DNA of 64,000 nucleotides, taken from Erinaceus europaeus (taxonomy: Eukaryota; Chordata; Mammalia; Eulipotyphla; Erinaceidae). The stretch spans positions 62,042,487 to 62,106,486 of the forward strand of contig NC_080175.1 of the NCBI RefSeq assembly GCF_950295315.1, written 5' to 3'. This document shows, in pieces, positions 32,193 through 42,650 of the stretch (position 1 is the first letter of the stretch; each line of letters begins with the position of its first letter). The position numbers and the translations under genes were made by a program. The notes below the pieces were generated by a model. It did no database searches. It had not been told where the DNA came from and saw only the letters and a program-made list of their open reading frames with translations.

Positions 32193-32423
32193 GTAGTCTC
32201 TCAACTGATAAACAGCTCGACTGTTGCCAGCCACCCAGTCTCTCCCTAGGCTCCTCTCAGTCCAAAAGCCACAGGTGTTTGTACTCACTGGTGATTTGGT
32301 GGGTTCCTGAAGTCATTCTAGTCCTGTTTTGTTGTGGTCCCATGTAGTCTCCTTGGTATTCCTGGTTGATCCAGGAGAGGAGAGGAGAGAAACAGCTGCT
32401 GCTGCTCCGTAGCCCCACCTCCA
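32193..32423 (-). mobile_element. L1 5'UTR fragment (second half)
   Basis: Continuation of the L1 fragment broken at 23354, after the second GTAGTC. It ends GCTGCTGCTCCGTAGCCCCACC just before a repeat of the split L1 3'UTR. GC-richer than its surroundings, as L1 5'UTRs are. Confidence 0.6.
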
Positions 32424-32725
32424 TGAGCCTGACATCTGATATGCAGGTGGACCCAATTTATTGTCGAGGGAGAAGATGTCATAACTGATAAAAGGGCTAT
32501 AAAGCTGGATCAAAGAAGAGAGTAGCTCCCAGATATGAGAAAAGTATATAAATATAGTTGACTGCAAACCCCATCAATTTGATCTCAGGCCAATATTCAG
32601 CATAGGAGCCTATGTAACTTCTACATCATTGTAGGTCTGACCTTGCATTCTTTGGTCATCAGTAGGAACATTCCAAGTTGTAGAATTTCAGGACCCATCT
32701 TCTTCACCTGCTTTATATCTTTTGC
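32424..32725 (-). mobile_element. L1 3'UTR middle segment (second half of split copy)
   Basis: Matches 431-735 and 33236-33510: AGCTGGATCAAAGAAGAGAG, GAGCCTATGTAACTTCTACATC, TTTCAGGACCCATCTTC. It continues the copy that began at 21738. Confidence 0.75.
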
Positions 32726-33594
32726 ATGTTTATTTTTTTAATTTTTAATTTACAAAATTGACAAGACCATAGGATAAGAGGGGTACAGTTCCACACAGTT
32801 CCCACCACAGGAATTCCATATCCCATCCCCTCCCTTGATAGCTTTCCTATTTCTTATACCTCTGGGAATATGGACCCAAAAAAATTATGGGGTGCAGTAG
32901 GTGGAAGGTCTGGCTTCTGTAATTGCTTCCCCACTGAACATGTGTGTTGAAGGGTTTATTCATACTCCCAGACTGTCTCTTACTTTCCCTAGTGGGGCAG
33001 AGTTCCAGGGAAGTGGGACTCCAGGACACATTGTTGAAGTAGTCTGCCCAAGGAAGTCTGTTTGGCATCATGGTAGCATCTGGAACCTGGTGGCTGAAAA
33101 AGAGTTAATTCATAAAGCAGAACAAATTGTTGACTAATCATGAACCTAAAGGCTGTAATATTGCAGATGAAGATTTGGGGTCTCTATTTTGGAAATAGCT
33201 AGTAGGTCTAAAGGGCCCATGATATTATTAGTTTTTGACTGAGCCTGACAGCTAATATGCAGTTTATTTATTGTCTGGGGAGATGAGGTCATGGCTGCAA
33301 AAAGGAATAGAAAGTTGTATCAGTGAAGAGAGTAGATCCCAAATATGGGAGAAGTGTATAAATATTGTTTATTGTAAACCCCATTATCTGGGGCCCATAC
33401 TCAGCATAAAGGCCTATGTAACCTCTGCATCCTTGTAGATCTGAGCCCACATTCTGTGGTCATGTGTAGAAACATTCCAAGCTGCCCCAATTTCAGGACC
33501 CATCTTCCTCAGGTGATAGGTAAGGCATGTTATCCAACCTCCCTTCAGAGAATGAAAAATTCTCTACCATTGTTGATCCGAAGTGAAGGCAAGG

Positions 33595-34124
33595 TGTCGT
33601 ATGCTTTACATTGGTTTGTTCTAGCCCTCCCCCACCAAGAGAATTGGATCAGTCCAGTTAATTTCACGGGCCCGCTTGGCCCCGCCCCAAGGGATCCCGG
33701 GAGAGGGTTCCTGAGTTTGAGAGTGCGAGAGTTTCAGAGGGTTCCCCAGTACGAGAGTTCCAGAGTTCCAGAGTTGGAGAGTTCCTGAGTTCGAGAGTTT
33801 CAGGGTTACAGAGTAAGAGAGAGTTCCAGTGTGCCAGAGTTTCAGAGGGTTCCCCAGTACGAGAGTTCCAGAGTTCCAGAGTTGGAGAGTTCCTGAGTTC
33901 GAGAGTAAGGGAGAGGGTTCCTGAGTTCCAGAGTAAGAGAGAGAGTGCTTGTGCTGCCGCAAAGAGACAGCAGAGTTCTGTTTGGTGATTAGTTTGTCTT
34001 AGTTTGTGAATCGTTGTTCCTGAATAAAGAAATACAGCTTCCCTGCCCAGCCATTGTCTCCGCGTCTCTGTTATCCGCTGTGAAGCAAGCCAGCCCGGCA
34101 AGAGCCTCCGAAATATTAACAATA
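33595..34124 (+). repeat. ERV-B 5' LTR
   Basis: 530 bp starting TGTCGTATGC. A minisatellite-like block of about 10-bp units (GAGAGTTCC / GAGAGTTTCA) fills 33710-33940, then AATAAA at 34023-34028 and U5. Confidence 0.9.
33710..33945 (+). repeat. Minisatellite of 9-10 bp units in ERV-B LTR U3
   Basis: Units of the form GTTCCAGA, GTTCGAGA, GTTTCAGA repeated many times. The same array occurs in the 3' LTR at 35805-36030 and in part at 36205-36340. Unequal pairing in such arrays can change LTR length. Confidence 0.88.
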
Positions 34125-34126
34125 AA

Positions 34127-34144
34127 TGGCGCCCACGTGGACCT
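34127..34144 (+). other. ERV-B primer-binding site, tRNA-Lys-like
   Basis: TGGCGCCCACGTGGACCT, two bases after the LTR end. The TGGCGCCCA-CGTGG form resembles PBSs of lysine-primed betaretrovirus-like elements. Confidence 0.85.
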
Positions 34145-34194
34145 GACCTGCGCATCTCTCAGATAAGTGAAGACAATTCAGCTACCTATGTACG

Positions 34195-34761
34195 ATGGCC
34201 TTCTCTTCTGCTTGTGAAGAGATCTCCAAAGGCCTCTGCTCTTTCTTCACGAGACTGTTTTGTTGTTTCTGGAACATTTATCTCTGAACCACTCTGTGGT
34301 TTCCACTCGCTCGGGCGAACTCAGAACAGCCAGCGGGAAGAGCCAGTGGGCAGGAGGCGAGGCGCGGAGCTGCCGTTTCCACCTGGTTAAATAGCCAGCC
34401 AGCCGGCTGCGCCCAGACAACCCCACGCACCGCGCCCGCAGCCCTGCAGCCCCGCAGCCTGCAGGAGGCCTACGCCAGCACACAAGAGCCCCTGGAGCCC
34501 GAGGCCAACACGCAAGAGCCCGAGGCCAGCCCACAGGAGCCGGCTCTCCACTGCGTGGCGCAGGGCACTGGACGCGTGATCCCTCCATGCTGCTCGGTCA
34601 CTGCGAGCAGGGCAGCAGACATGACAGGGCCATGGGGCAGGGCCACGGCTGCCTATCATGGCCGCCACCCCTGGGCACCTAGGCCCACTCCTTCTACAAA
34701 ACTGGCCTGCCTGCCCTCTTTCTATGAATTCTGGAATTATCCCGGACCCCCGGCTCCCTGA
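34195..34761 (+). other. ERV-B leader reading frame with one TGA
   Basis: An ATG at 34195 opens a 30-codon frame with a hydrophobic, cysteine-containing end (LCSFFTRLFCCFWNIYL) and stops at TGA 34285-34287. The same register then stays open to 34761, with a repeated (A)xxQEPxEPEA region at about 34480-34550 and Pro/Arg-rich sequence. No Gag motif is found. It may be the rump of an old gag or a chance frame in GC-rich DNA. Confidence 0.35.
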
Positions 34762-35667
34762 CAAAACTGGGCACACGAGATCTCCAGCCACCGGTCCGGT
34801 CTGAAGGCAGACAAGCTGGAGTACGCAGAGGTTTGTGCAGAGATCGCAACCTGCAATTCCTAGAAGTGGAGCTGCGTGGGAAGCCACCTCCGGATGGTGA
34901 ACCCCCCCCCCAACAACTAAGACAGTACAGATTTAAATTCGTGTTTAAAATGACATGTCTTCGTAACAAAGGTTTCTCTCCTTGTGTATTAATGACCATG
35001 TTTACGTGTATGTTTAAAGTTTGGTAAACAGTAACTTTAAGGCTAAATTCTTACTAGACAAAGTTAAATGAAAAAGGTTTTCAACGTAATTCTTATAAAG
35101 ATAAAATTAACTTACATTTAAAGTCTGAGGTAAAAATTAGTTAACAATCAATATATTTTAACTAAGTTGGTCTAAACAAAAGGTTAAATAGACTTGTTGA
35201 TATGTAAAACTCTCCACTACCTTCTCTATTAGAAATGGTAGATCGCACAATGGCTATGCTAATTATTCTCATGCCTGAGGTTTCCTCTCCGGCCCACACC
35301 TAGGGTGTGTCTCCATCTTGAATGGGTGTAACAAAAGGTTAAAAGACGTTGTTGATATGTAAAAGTCTCAAATTCCTTCTCTATTAGAAACGTTGGGTCG
35401 TGCAGTAGATATGCTAACAACAAGTTTTGTTTCATAGTAAGTAAATTGCAGCCAGCTGCCTTTGGGACTCTAGGCCATTCCCCACCCCGATGCAAATGCC
35501 CATCGAGGCAAGTAGCCCTGCAGAGGCAAGAAATGTTTTTTTTAAGCTGATAAAGTTTAGCCCACAGAGGCAGATATGGCCCCCTCAGGCTTTCCCTTGG
35601 CAACATGCTGGTTTTTGTTATATATGTTTCTGTTCACCCCACACCCTTGATACTATAGTCATTTAGT
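34762..35667 (+). other. ERV-B internal non-coding sequence
   Basis: No coding signal. An AT-rich tract with two similar TAAAAGGTTAAA-type stretches follows the GC-rich leader: compare 35170-35260 with 35325-35420 (AAAGGTTAAA, TTGATATGTAAAA, TCTATTAGAAA), which look like an imperfect duplication of about 155 bp. Confidence 0.55.
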
Positions 35668-35685
35668 TAAAAAGAAAAGGGGGAA
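35668..35685 (+). other. ERV-B polypurine tract
   Basis: AAAAAGAAAAGGGGGAA directly before the 3' LTR start TGTCATATGC. A well-kept plus-strand primer site. Confidence 0.85.
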
Positions 35686-35686
35686 T

Positions 35687-36523
35687 TGTCATATGCTTTA
35701 CATTGGTTTGTTCTAGCCCTCCCCCACCAAGAGAATTGGATCAGTCCAGTTAATTTTGCGGGCCCACTTGGCCCCGCCCCAAGGGACCCCGGGGGGAGGG
35801 TTCCTGAGTTCGAGAGTGCGAGAGTTTCAGAGGGTTCCCCAGTACGAGAGTTCCAGAGTTCCAGAGTTGGAGAGTTCCTGAGTTCGAGAGTTTCAGGGTT
35901 ACAGAGTAAGAGAGAGTTCCAGTGTGCCAGAGTTTCAGAGGGTTCCCCAGTACGAGAGTTCCAGAGTTGGAGAGTTCCTGAGTTCGAGAGTAAGGGAGAG
36001 GGTTCCTGAGTTCCAGAGTAAGAGAGAGAGTGCTTGTGCTGCCGCAAAGAGACAGCAGAGTTCTGTTTGGTGATTAGTTTGTCTTAGTTTGTGAATCGTT
36101 GTTCCTGAATAAAGAAATACAGCTTCCCTGCCCAGCCGTTGTCTCTGCATCTCTGTTACCCGCCCGTGAAGCCAACCTGGCCGGCAAGAGCCCACGAATA
36201 TTAATGAGAGTGCCAGAGTTGGAGAGGAAGAGAGAGAGGGCCAGAGGGTTCCTGAGTTGGAGAGTTTCAGGGTTACAGAGTAAGAGAGAGTTCCATAGTG
36301 GAAGAGTTTCAGAGTTAGAGAGTTTCTGAGTTGCAGAGAGAGAGTGCTTGCGCCACCACAAAGAGACAGTGGAGTTCTGTTTGGTGATTAGTTTGTCTTA
36401 GTTTATGAATCGTTGTTCCTGAATAAAGAAATACAGCTTCCCTGCCCAGCCATTGTCTCCGCGTCTCTGTTACCTGCCGTGAAGCAAGCCAGCCCGGCAA
36501 GAGCCTCCGAAATATTAACAATA
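35687..36523 (+). repeat. ERV-B 3' LTR, compound
   Basis: 837 bp versus 530 bp for the 5' LTR. A full copy runs to about 36204 (AATAAA 36108-36113, U5 end). Then a second partial copy begins within the U3 array (GAGTGCCAGAGTTGG) and runs through another AATAAA (36422-36427) to the end, which matches the 5' LTR end exactly. Recombination between U3 arrays during reverse transcription or after insertion would give this. Confidence 0.85.
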
Positions 36524-37205
36524 GCAAGGTGCTATGGGGGCCCACAAAGGGGTCCATTATTTTGTTCCTGATGGATATGACCAGTGAAAATGGAGAGAGG
36601 GATCTATCGAGGTCTAGGCCATAGGCCCATCATGTGTGTTTGAGAATCCCAGGACTGTCTGACTAGGGCCCCAGATGATGGAGTGGCCTGATATTGACTA
36701 CAGAGTCATCATTAAAGTATGCCAGTCTCTAGCCCTTATTCAGCTTTTGTAGTCCTTACTTTAATAAAGTTAGCTTTGGAGTGACCGAGGTAAGTATAAT
36801 AGAAAGTAGGTAAGGAGGGTATCTAGATCAAGGTAGAAACTATTTCATTATGTACTTTATGGTGTCTTTTTAGGTCTTTCTACTTGCTTGCTTCATTATT
36901 GACTCACTGCAAACTATTGCAGACTTTTGTTTTCATGTATATATTTTGCCCTAATTTATGGATACATGTGTACGTATGCCCTATCTTATGGGACATGGTA
37001 GATATATAGGTTTCGGGGCTTTGTTATTAAGTGAACCACCCAAAATGGAATTTTGCATATTTAAACTCAATTTTCCCAACACCATCTGTTGAATAAGCTT
37101 TCCTTTTTCCATTTGATGTTTTGGGCCCCCACATAAGAACTGACTGTATGAATGGGGGTTGATAGTTCTATTCCACTTATTATGCATAAACATTCTCACT
37201 GTTAC

Positions 37206-38870
37206 ACTTATTCAGAATTAAAAGGAAGGGAAGATTATAGAAAATATATTTTTCTGCTGTTTAGTTTTATGAGAAAAGTTTACTCATAGCTAATTGCTGA
37301 AAATAGTTGTCATTTGCTTATTAACATGTCACAAACTTTTTAATTGATTCATACTTATAATTATTCAATTTAAATTACATTCTCAAGAAGCTACTGACTT
37401 AATAAATGAGCACAAGAGGGCATACAGAGCAATATAACCTGCTGAAATTCAAAGTACACTGAAGTTCACAGCTTATACATCAGGAATATAAACCCTGCCC
37501 TCTCAGTTCAATTAATTATTTGATTTATATTGTACCTTCTACTTTCTTTCATTCTAACTGACCATGTTTCCTTGGAGTTATAGACTGTAATCAACATTAG
37601 ACTTACTTCCAGAATTTTCAGTTAATCTGACATTAAGTTACCAAAAGAAAAAAATGTTTAGAATGTGGGTTTTATAATAATTGATCTTTTTACACTTATT
37701 GTTATGGATAACATCACAGTTTAAACTTCAAGCTAGATGAAAGGAAGAGAGGAAGTTGTAACTATTCTCCTAGATAAAAATTTAAAATGTCTTATGAAAG
37801 AGCATCTCCCTTTTCTTTCTGTTTAGGATGGCTGCCTAATTAAGATAAAAATGTCTACCCACACTGGTGTTTGATTCTGCGTAGCCACTGACTTTTAAAC
37901 TGTCCCCAGCCTATATCATACTTGAAAGCAACTTTATGAAATATAAACATGATACTTACAAATATAATGAAATGTAAAAAATTGTATGATTACCAGACCT
38001 CAAGAAAATAACTGAAAGGAACAATTAAGATGAACTGTGTTCTTGACTATTAATATTCCTGGGAACTCATTGTACAATATAGAAGGTATGTGTGAGGTTG
38101 TTAGGCCTTACTTTCATGCTGTCCTCATTTTATTCTTGAAGTTTTAATAAATTCTAAGTGATATATGAGTCTCAGCAGGGGACACTTTCAAGTGATGTTC
38201 AAGCCTCAATTCTTAATGGGGATTTTGTTCTTCTTTGGGTCTTAGAAATGCCATTTCTTTCTCACTCTTACCTCAGTGATGGCTCTAAATCCTTTGAAAA
38301 ACCCTTCACAAATCATTCTTGTCATACTTAATACTGAATAGCTCTATCATTCCAGAGAAAGAAGAAATCAAATGTTTTAGTGGCATCAACGTGGAGGCAT
38401 ATGTCAAAATATGTATTTAGGAAACCACAAAATTTATTAGTGTCAAATGTCTGTCCCTGTACACTTATAACTACCCTAATGGGAATATAAGTTCTTCAGA
38501 AAAATTTAGCTCATTTACCCAGAATATTACACTTTCCGTTTTCACTGTTTAATCCTTTGCGCTCATCTTTCTCTGGATGGGGGAAAATACCATAATTTAG
38601 ATATGATGCAACATTGATCATTGCAAGGAGAGAGACTTATAACTCAACAGTGGCATTGCCTCAAGTGAAACTATAACTTCTTCAGATAAAAAAGACAAAT
38701 ATTATATGACCACACTATATCCCAACCTGAACTCTCAGTTGAAGAAGCAAAAGTTCACAGGAAAAGTGTGGAGATCTAGCAGAAAATGTCCATATTTTTC
38801 TACTGGGGGCATTAATTATAGTAATTAAGCCACTTATATTTATAATTTCTATGGAAATATTAGTATTTCT
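37206..38870. other. Unannotated AT-rich sequence
   Basis: No recognised repeat, RNA gene or coding signal in about 1.7 kb. Confidence 0.45.
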
Positions 38871-38871
38871 C

Positions 38872-39057
38872 TTTTAAAAAATATTTTAGTTATCTTAAAG
38901 TAGGAGATACAGAGGGAAAGATATAGGAGGAGAAAGAGACCAAAGTACTTGTCCACTCTAGCTTATGATGGTACAGGGAATTGTATCTGGGTCCTCAGTG
39001 TGTCAGGTATGAAAGTCTTTTTTGCAAGGTCATTATATTATTACCTCAGTCCCCAAA
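38872..39057 (-). repeat. SINE, diverged
   Basis: Reverse orientation: T/A-rich start, GGAGATACAGAGGGAAAGA body, complement of a B-box-like stretch (GTATCTGGGTCC) and an ATTATATTATTACCTC head related to the second SINE family. Confidence 0.55.
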
Positions 39058-39197
39058 ATATTAGTAATTTAATCTGTGAAGTCATCGAACTGTAATCCAA
39101 TATAAACCACATATTGCAGGGAGATAGGAAACTATATTCATGTTATAAACGCCATGTAAATTATTATCTTTCCAATTAAAGAAAAACTGTATTCATA

Positions 39198-39410
39198 GGG
39201 TCTGGTGTTGGCATACCCAGTAGAAAGTCACAACGCTCAAGGTTCAAGCCCCAGTTCCCTATCTTCTGGAGAAAATCTTCAAGAGCAGTGAAGCAGTGCT
39301 AATGCTGATGGTGTCTCTTTTTCTCTCTCCTTCTTTATCTTATCCTCCTCTCTTGATATATCTCCATCTCTACCCAATAAATAAATAAATAAATGAAATG
39401 AAAAGTTAGG
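39198..39410 (+). repeat. tRNA-SINE, diverged
   Basis: AAGGTTCAAGCCCC B box, CTTCTGGAG, GCAGTGAAGCAGTG, C/T-rich body and ATAAATAAATAAAT tail. Confidence 0.7.
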
Positions 39411-39484
39411 TTTATCCTTACATGCCAGACTCCTTTTCATAATTTATTCTGTAGGTAGAAATGCAGGTCTGACATAGATATTAA

Positions 39485-39650
39485 TTTTTTAAGATTTATT
39501 TTCATGACAGACAGAAAAAGAAAGAGAGAAAAACGAGAGTATTGTTCAGTTATGACTTATGATGGTGTCAGGGATGGACGAGTCCTCTAGAACTGCAGTC
39601 AAACACATTCTGTGCTCTGACAAGTTGTACTCTTCCTCTGGCCCTCCCCC
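39485..39650 (-). repeat. SINE, diverged
   Basis: Reverse: TTTTTAAGATTTATTTTCATG tail, GACAGACAGAAAAAG body. The head is poorly preserved. Confidence 0.5.
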
Positions 39651-40289
39651 CCTTCATTCTTAATGTCCACAAGATTTACCACTAATAGACAAATGTTCCT
39701 ATATTATTTGAAAACTATATTTACCTTCTCATATGCCAGCACCTTTGCCTAAAACAAGGGTTAGTGCTTTACCTTTTTGGAAGAGTTTTATTTTATTGGG
39801 AAATAGTCAAACCTACTACCTATATTGTCTAAGTCTGCCTTCCTCAAGTTGCTTCCTTGACATCCTCAAGTTGTTGCAACCAGCTGTATGGTTTTCAAAG
39901 CCTAAGATATTTAGTATCTGCCCCTTCCTTTAACATAAATATAACATATATTTAAAAGATCACCTACTCTTCATTCTGTCTAGTATAGATGTGTACTCGT
40001 TTTACAAAATAAATGTGCATGTTGACATTGAATTATCACAGCTTATCCAAGTAATTCTGTCTTCTGAACAACTATATTCTTTAATAATATGTGAATTCAA
40101 TTGAAATGTCCTGAATATTTGATGGTTTTCTCCATTTTTCTGTGTAATACTTACTCTTAAGTCTTCTGCTATAAACAAATGTGACATATAGCCAATAGAT
40201 AAGTTTGCTTAAAATTTTGAACTGAATTTATATATTCCAGAAAATTTACTGAAAAGTAGAGATTCCGTAATAACATACAGACACTGTCA

Positions 40290-40570
40290 CAGGAGCCAGT
40301 TGTGTTGTACCTGGTTAAGCACATACATTACCATGCAACCCACAGACCTGGGTTCAAGATTCAGCTTCCCATCAGAGAGAGTGATGTTTCACAAGAGATA
40401 AAGCTGCTCTGCAGTTTCTTTCACACTCTCTATTTCTCCATCCTCTCTCAATTTCTCTCTGTCTGTCCTAGTCAATAAAATAGAAAGAAAAAAGAAAGAA
40501 TAGTGGATTCATAGTGATAGCATTGAGTCCCAGTGATAAGCCTGGTGACAAAACAAACAAGCAACAAAAA
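40290..40570 (+). repeat. tRNA-SINE, long form
   Basis: GGAGCCAGTTGTGTTGTACC, GGTTAAGCAC, GGGTTCAAGATT B box, C/T-rich body, and the extra 3' module (GTGATAGCATTGAGTCCCAG, GTGATAAGCCTG) before ACAAACAAGCAACAAAAAA. Confidence 0.78.
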
Positions 40571-40602
40571 AAGATATTGTCACTGCAATAAGAAGATAAC
40601 AG

Positions 40603-40748
40603 TTGGGGTGGGGGTAAATAGCATAATGGTTATGCAAACAGACTCTCATGCCTGAGGCTCCAAAGTTCAGGTTCAATCCCCTGCACCATTATAAGCCAGA
40701 GAAGAGCAGTGCTCTGGTTAAAAACAAAACAAACAAACAAAAAAAAAC
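40603..40748 (+). repeat. SINE of second family
   Basis: AAATAGCATAATGGTTATGCA, CTCATGCCTGAGGC, CAGGTTCAATCCCC B box, ATTATAAGCCAGAG, CAGTGCTCTGGTT and an ACAAACAAACAAAAA tail. A good reference copy for this family. Confidence 0.82.
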
Positions 40749-41064
40749 CATATAAATATAAAAAATGTTAAATGTTTGATTATTGAGTATCAATTATTAG
40801 GACAGAAATTGATTATATATCTGTTTCAAAACTAGACAAAGATAAATAGGAAGTTCATAAAGGGAAGAATACTACTCTCCAGAAAAGAATTATGTTAGAA
40901 ACATTTTCAAAAGGAACTGAAAAAAAAAAAAAGGAGGGGAAGAGAAGAGAAGGAAGGGAAAGGGAGAGAGTGGAGGGGAGAAGCTTAGGAACTAAACTTG
41001 GGTCAATGTGTCTTGATAGGACAAAAATCATGAATTATTTGTCTTTTATTTTTGAGATTTCAAA

Positions 41065-41800
41065 ACTTTATATTTAATTAATTAGTTAATATTTTCACCA
41101 TTCCCATCACCAGAGATCTGTGTCCCCAACCCCAGCCTCATAGATAACCACCATCATTCCTCCACACAATCTTGGAAATAGGTTGATATTTTGTTTTTTT
41201 CCACATCTGTGTACTCTATTGTCCATATTCTCATATGACTGAAACCATGCTGTGATTGTCTCTCAGCTCTTTATCAGTTTCTCTAAGCATAGTCTTCTCC
41301 AGTTATACCCACTTTATCCCAAAGGACAAAATATCATCTTTTTATTGCTGCATAATACTCTGCTGAGTTTATGTCCGATAGCCTTTTTTGTCTAGTCATC
41401 TATCAAAGGACATTTTGGTTGTTTCCAGGTTTTTGCTATTGTGAATAAAACCACTATAAACATGGGGGTGTGCATATGTCTTTTCAAATCAGTGTTATTA
41501 TGTCTTTTAGACAAATGCATAGTAGTGGAATAGCTGAGCCCTATGGCATTTCGGTTGTTATTTGTTTAAGGATTCTCTGGAGTGTTTTGCATTCCCATTG
41601 GCAATGGAGTAGAGTTCCTCTCTCTCCACCACTTATCATCTCTTGTTTTATTGATGGAGCCCATTCTAACAGGTGTAAGGTGGTATCTCAATGTGGTTTT
41701 AATTTGTAGTTCTCTGGTGATGAGTGAATTAGAGCATTCCCACATATGCCTGTGGGCCCTGTGTAATTCTTCTTTAAAGAATCATTATTCGTATGTTCTG
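41065..41800 (-). mobile_element. Decayed L1 3' region
   Basis: Minus-strand L1 of an older subfamily: CACCATTCCCATCACCAGAG, GTTTCCAGGTTTTTGCTATTG, CATTCTAACAGGTGTAAGGTGG, TTAGAGCATTCCCACATATG. These correspond to the 3'UTR and ORF2 C-terminal end. No intact frame; the plus-strand frames at 41470-41806 are antisense shadows. Confidence 0.75.
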
Positions 41801-42230
41801 ATATGAATTATTTATCATACATAACTAAAACCTTAGAAAAATTAATAGGACTAGATACAAAGGTAGGAGTTAGAAGTATGTTGAGCTCTTTCACTTTTGA
41901 AGTTCATTATAAAGTTGAAGTAAAACCATATCCTTCTTCTCAAATTCTCCTCATCTTTTTTCAAAGCAGTAATAATAGAGCAAATAAAAATACTAACCTC
42001 AAGTTCAGCTAGATTTTTACTTCCTATACTATCCCAGTAGTTTTGTGTGCTTGGACTTGGAAATGTGGAGTAAGTAAAATATTGTATTGATTTTTTTCTC
42101 CAGTCTCTCCTTACTAAGCTTTTGTTTTTCTTTTCTTTTATATCGGCCTTTTAGGCATTGTTAATTTATCTCTATTCTAATTTTCTACTCCTGCACCAGA
42201 CAGAGAATAATTTAAAAGTATATATAAAAT
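41801..42230. other. Unannotated AT-rich sequence
   Basis: Nothing recognised apart from the left TSD of the next SINE at its end. Confidence 0.4.
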
Positions 42231-42240
42231 CTAAGAATCA

Positions 42241-42504
42241 GGAGTCGGGCGGTAGCCCAGCGGGTTAAGTGCACATGGCACAAAGCACAAGGACCACCAT
42301 GAGGCTCCCAGTTCAAGCCCCTGGCTCCCCACCTGCAGGGAAGTTGCTTCATAAGTGGTGAAGCAGGTCTGCAGGTGTCTGTCTTTCTCTCCTCCTCTCT
42401 CCATTTCTGTCTGTCCTATCCAACGACGACGACAATAAGAATAAATACAACAATAAAGCAACAAGGACAACAAAAGGGAATAAATAAATAAGTATTAAAA
42501 AAAA
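42241..42504 (+). repeat. tRNA-SINE with perfect TSD
   Basis: Young copy: GGAGTCGGGCGGTAGCCCAG, GGTTAAGTGCACATGGC, CAGTTCAAGCCCC B box, CCACCTGCAGGGAAG, C/T-rich body and an ACAATAA tail. Flanked by CTAAGAATCA (42231-42240 and 42505-42514). A good reference for the main SINE family. Confidence 0.93.
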
Positions 42505-42650
42505 CTAAGAATCAAGCACAATAATATACAACAAAATTCAGTAATAACTATATTATCCAACAAAATTATATATTATTAAAATTATAATTATACATTATTA
42601 ATTGAATATATATTTTAATATGTTCAGGCAAGATAAATGTTAATACATTC

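Larger units (their letters stand above)
33595..36523 (+). mobile_element. ERV-B: short provirus without gag, pro or pol
   Basis: A 2.9-kb LTR element on the plus strand: 5' LTR 33595-34124, PBS 34127-34144, 1.5-kb internal region, polypurine tract 35668-35685 and 3' LTR 35687-36523, flanked by GCAAGG (33589-33594 and 36524-36529). The internal region encodes no recognisable retroviral protein, so it must have moved using proteins from another ERV. The LTRs are very similar over their shared length and the duplication is perfect, which suggests a recent insertion. The LTR ends AATA where CA is usual. Confidence 0.9.
32735..37205 (-). mobile_element. L1 with full-length 3'UTR, split by ERV-B
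   Basis: Minus-strand L1. In order from its 3' end: terminal unit (32735-33120), middle segment (33120-33594 and 36530-36770), upstream segment (36780-37040) and a stub of ORF2 (37047-37205, landmark CCATTTGATGTTTTGGGCCC). This copy shows the complete 3'UTR order. The pre-insertion sequence across ERV-B reads GGCAAGGTGCTATGGGG, equivalent to GGCATGGTCCTATGGGG at 798. Confidence 0.85.

Noticed and set aside
34387..34887. 166-codon minus-strand frame in GC-rich DNA
   Set aside because: Antisense to the ERV-B leader, with no motif; long frames are expected by chance in GC-rich sequence.
33621..36361. Several minus-strand frames of 80-160 codons with LWNSGTL repeats
   Set aside because: They are translations of the LTR minisatellite on the antisense strand.
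42241..42504. tRNA gene in SINE head
   Set aside because: A B-box-like stretch is present, but the body, tail and TSD show a SINE; no intact cloverleaf.
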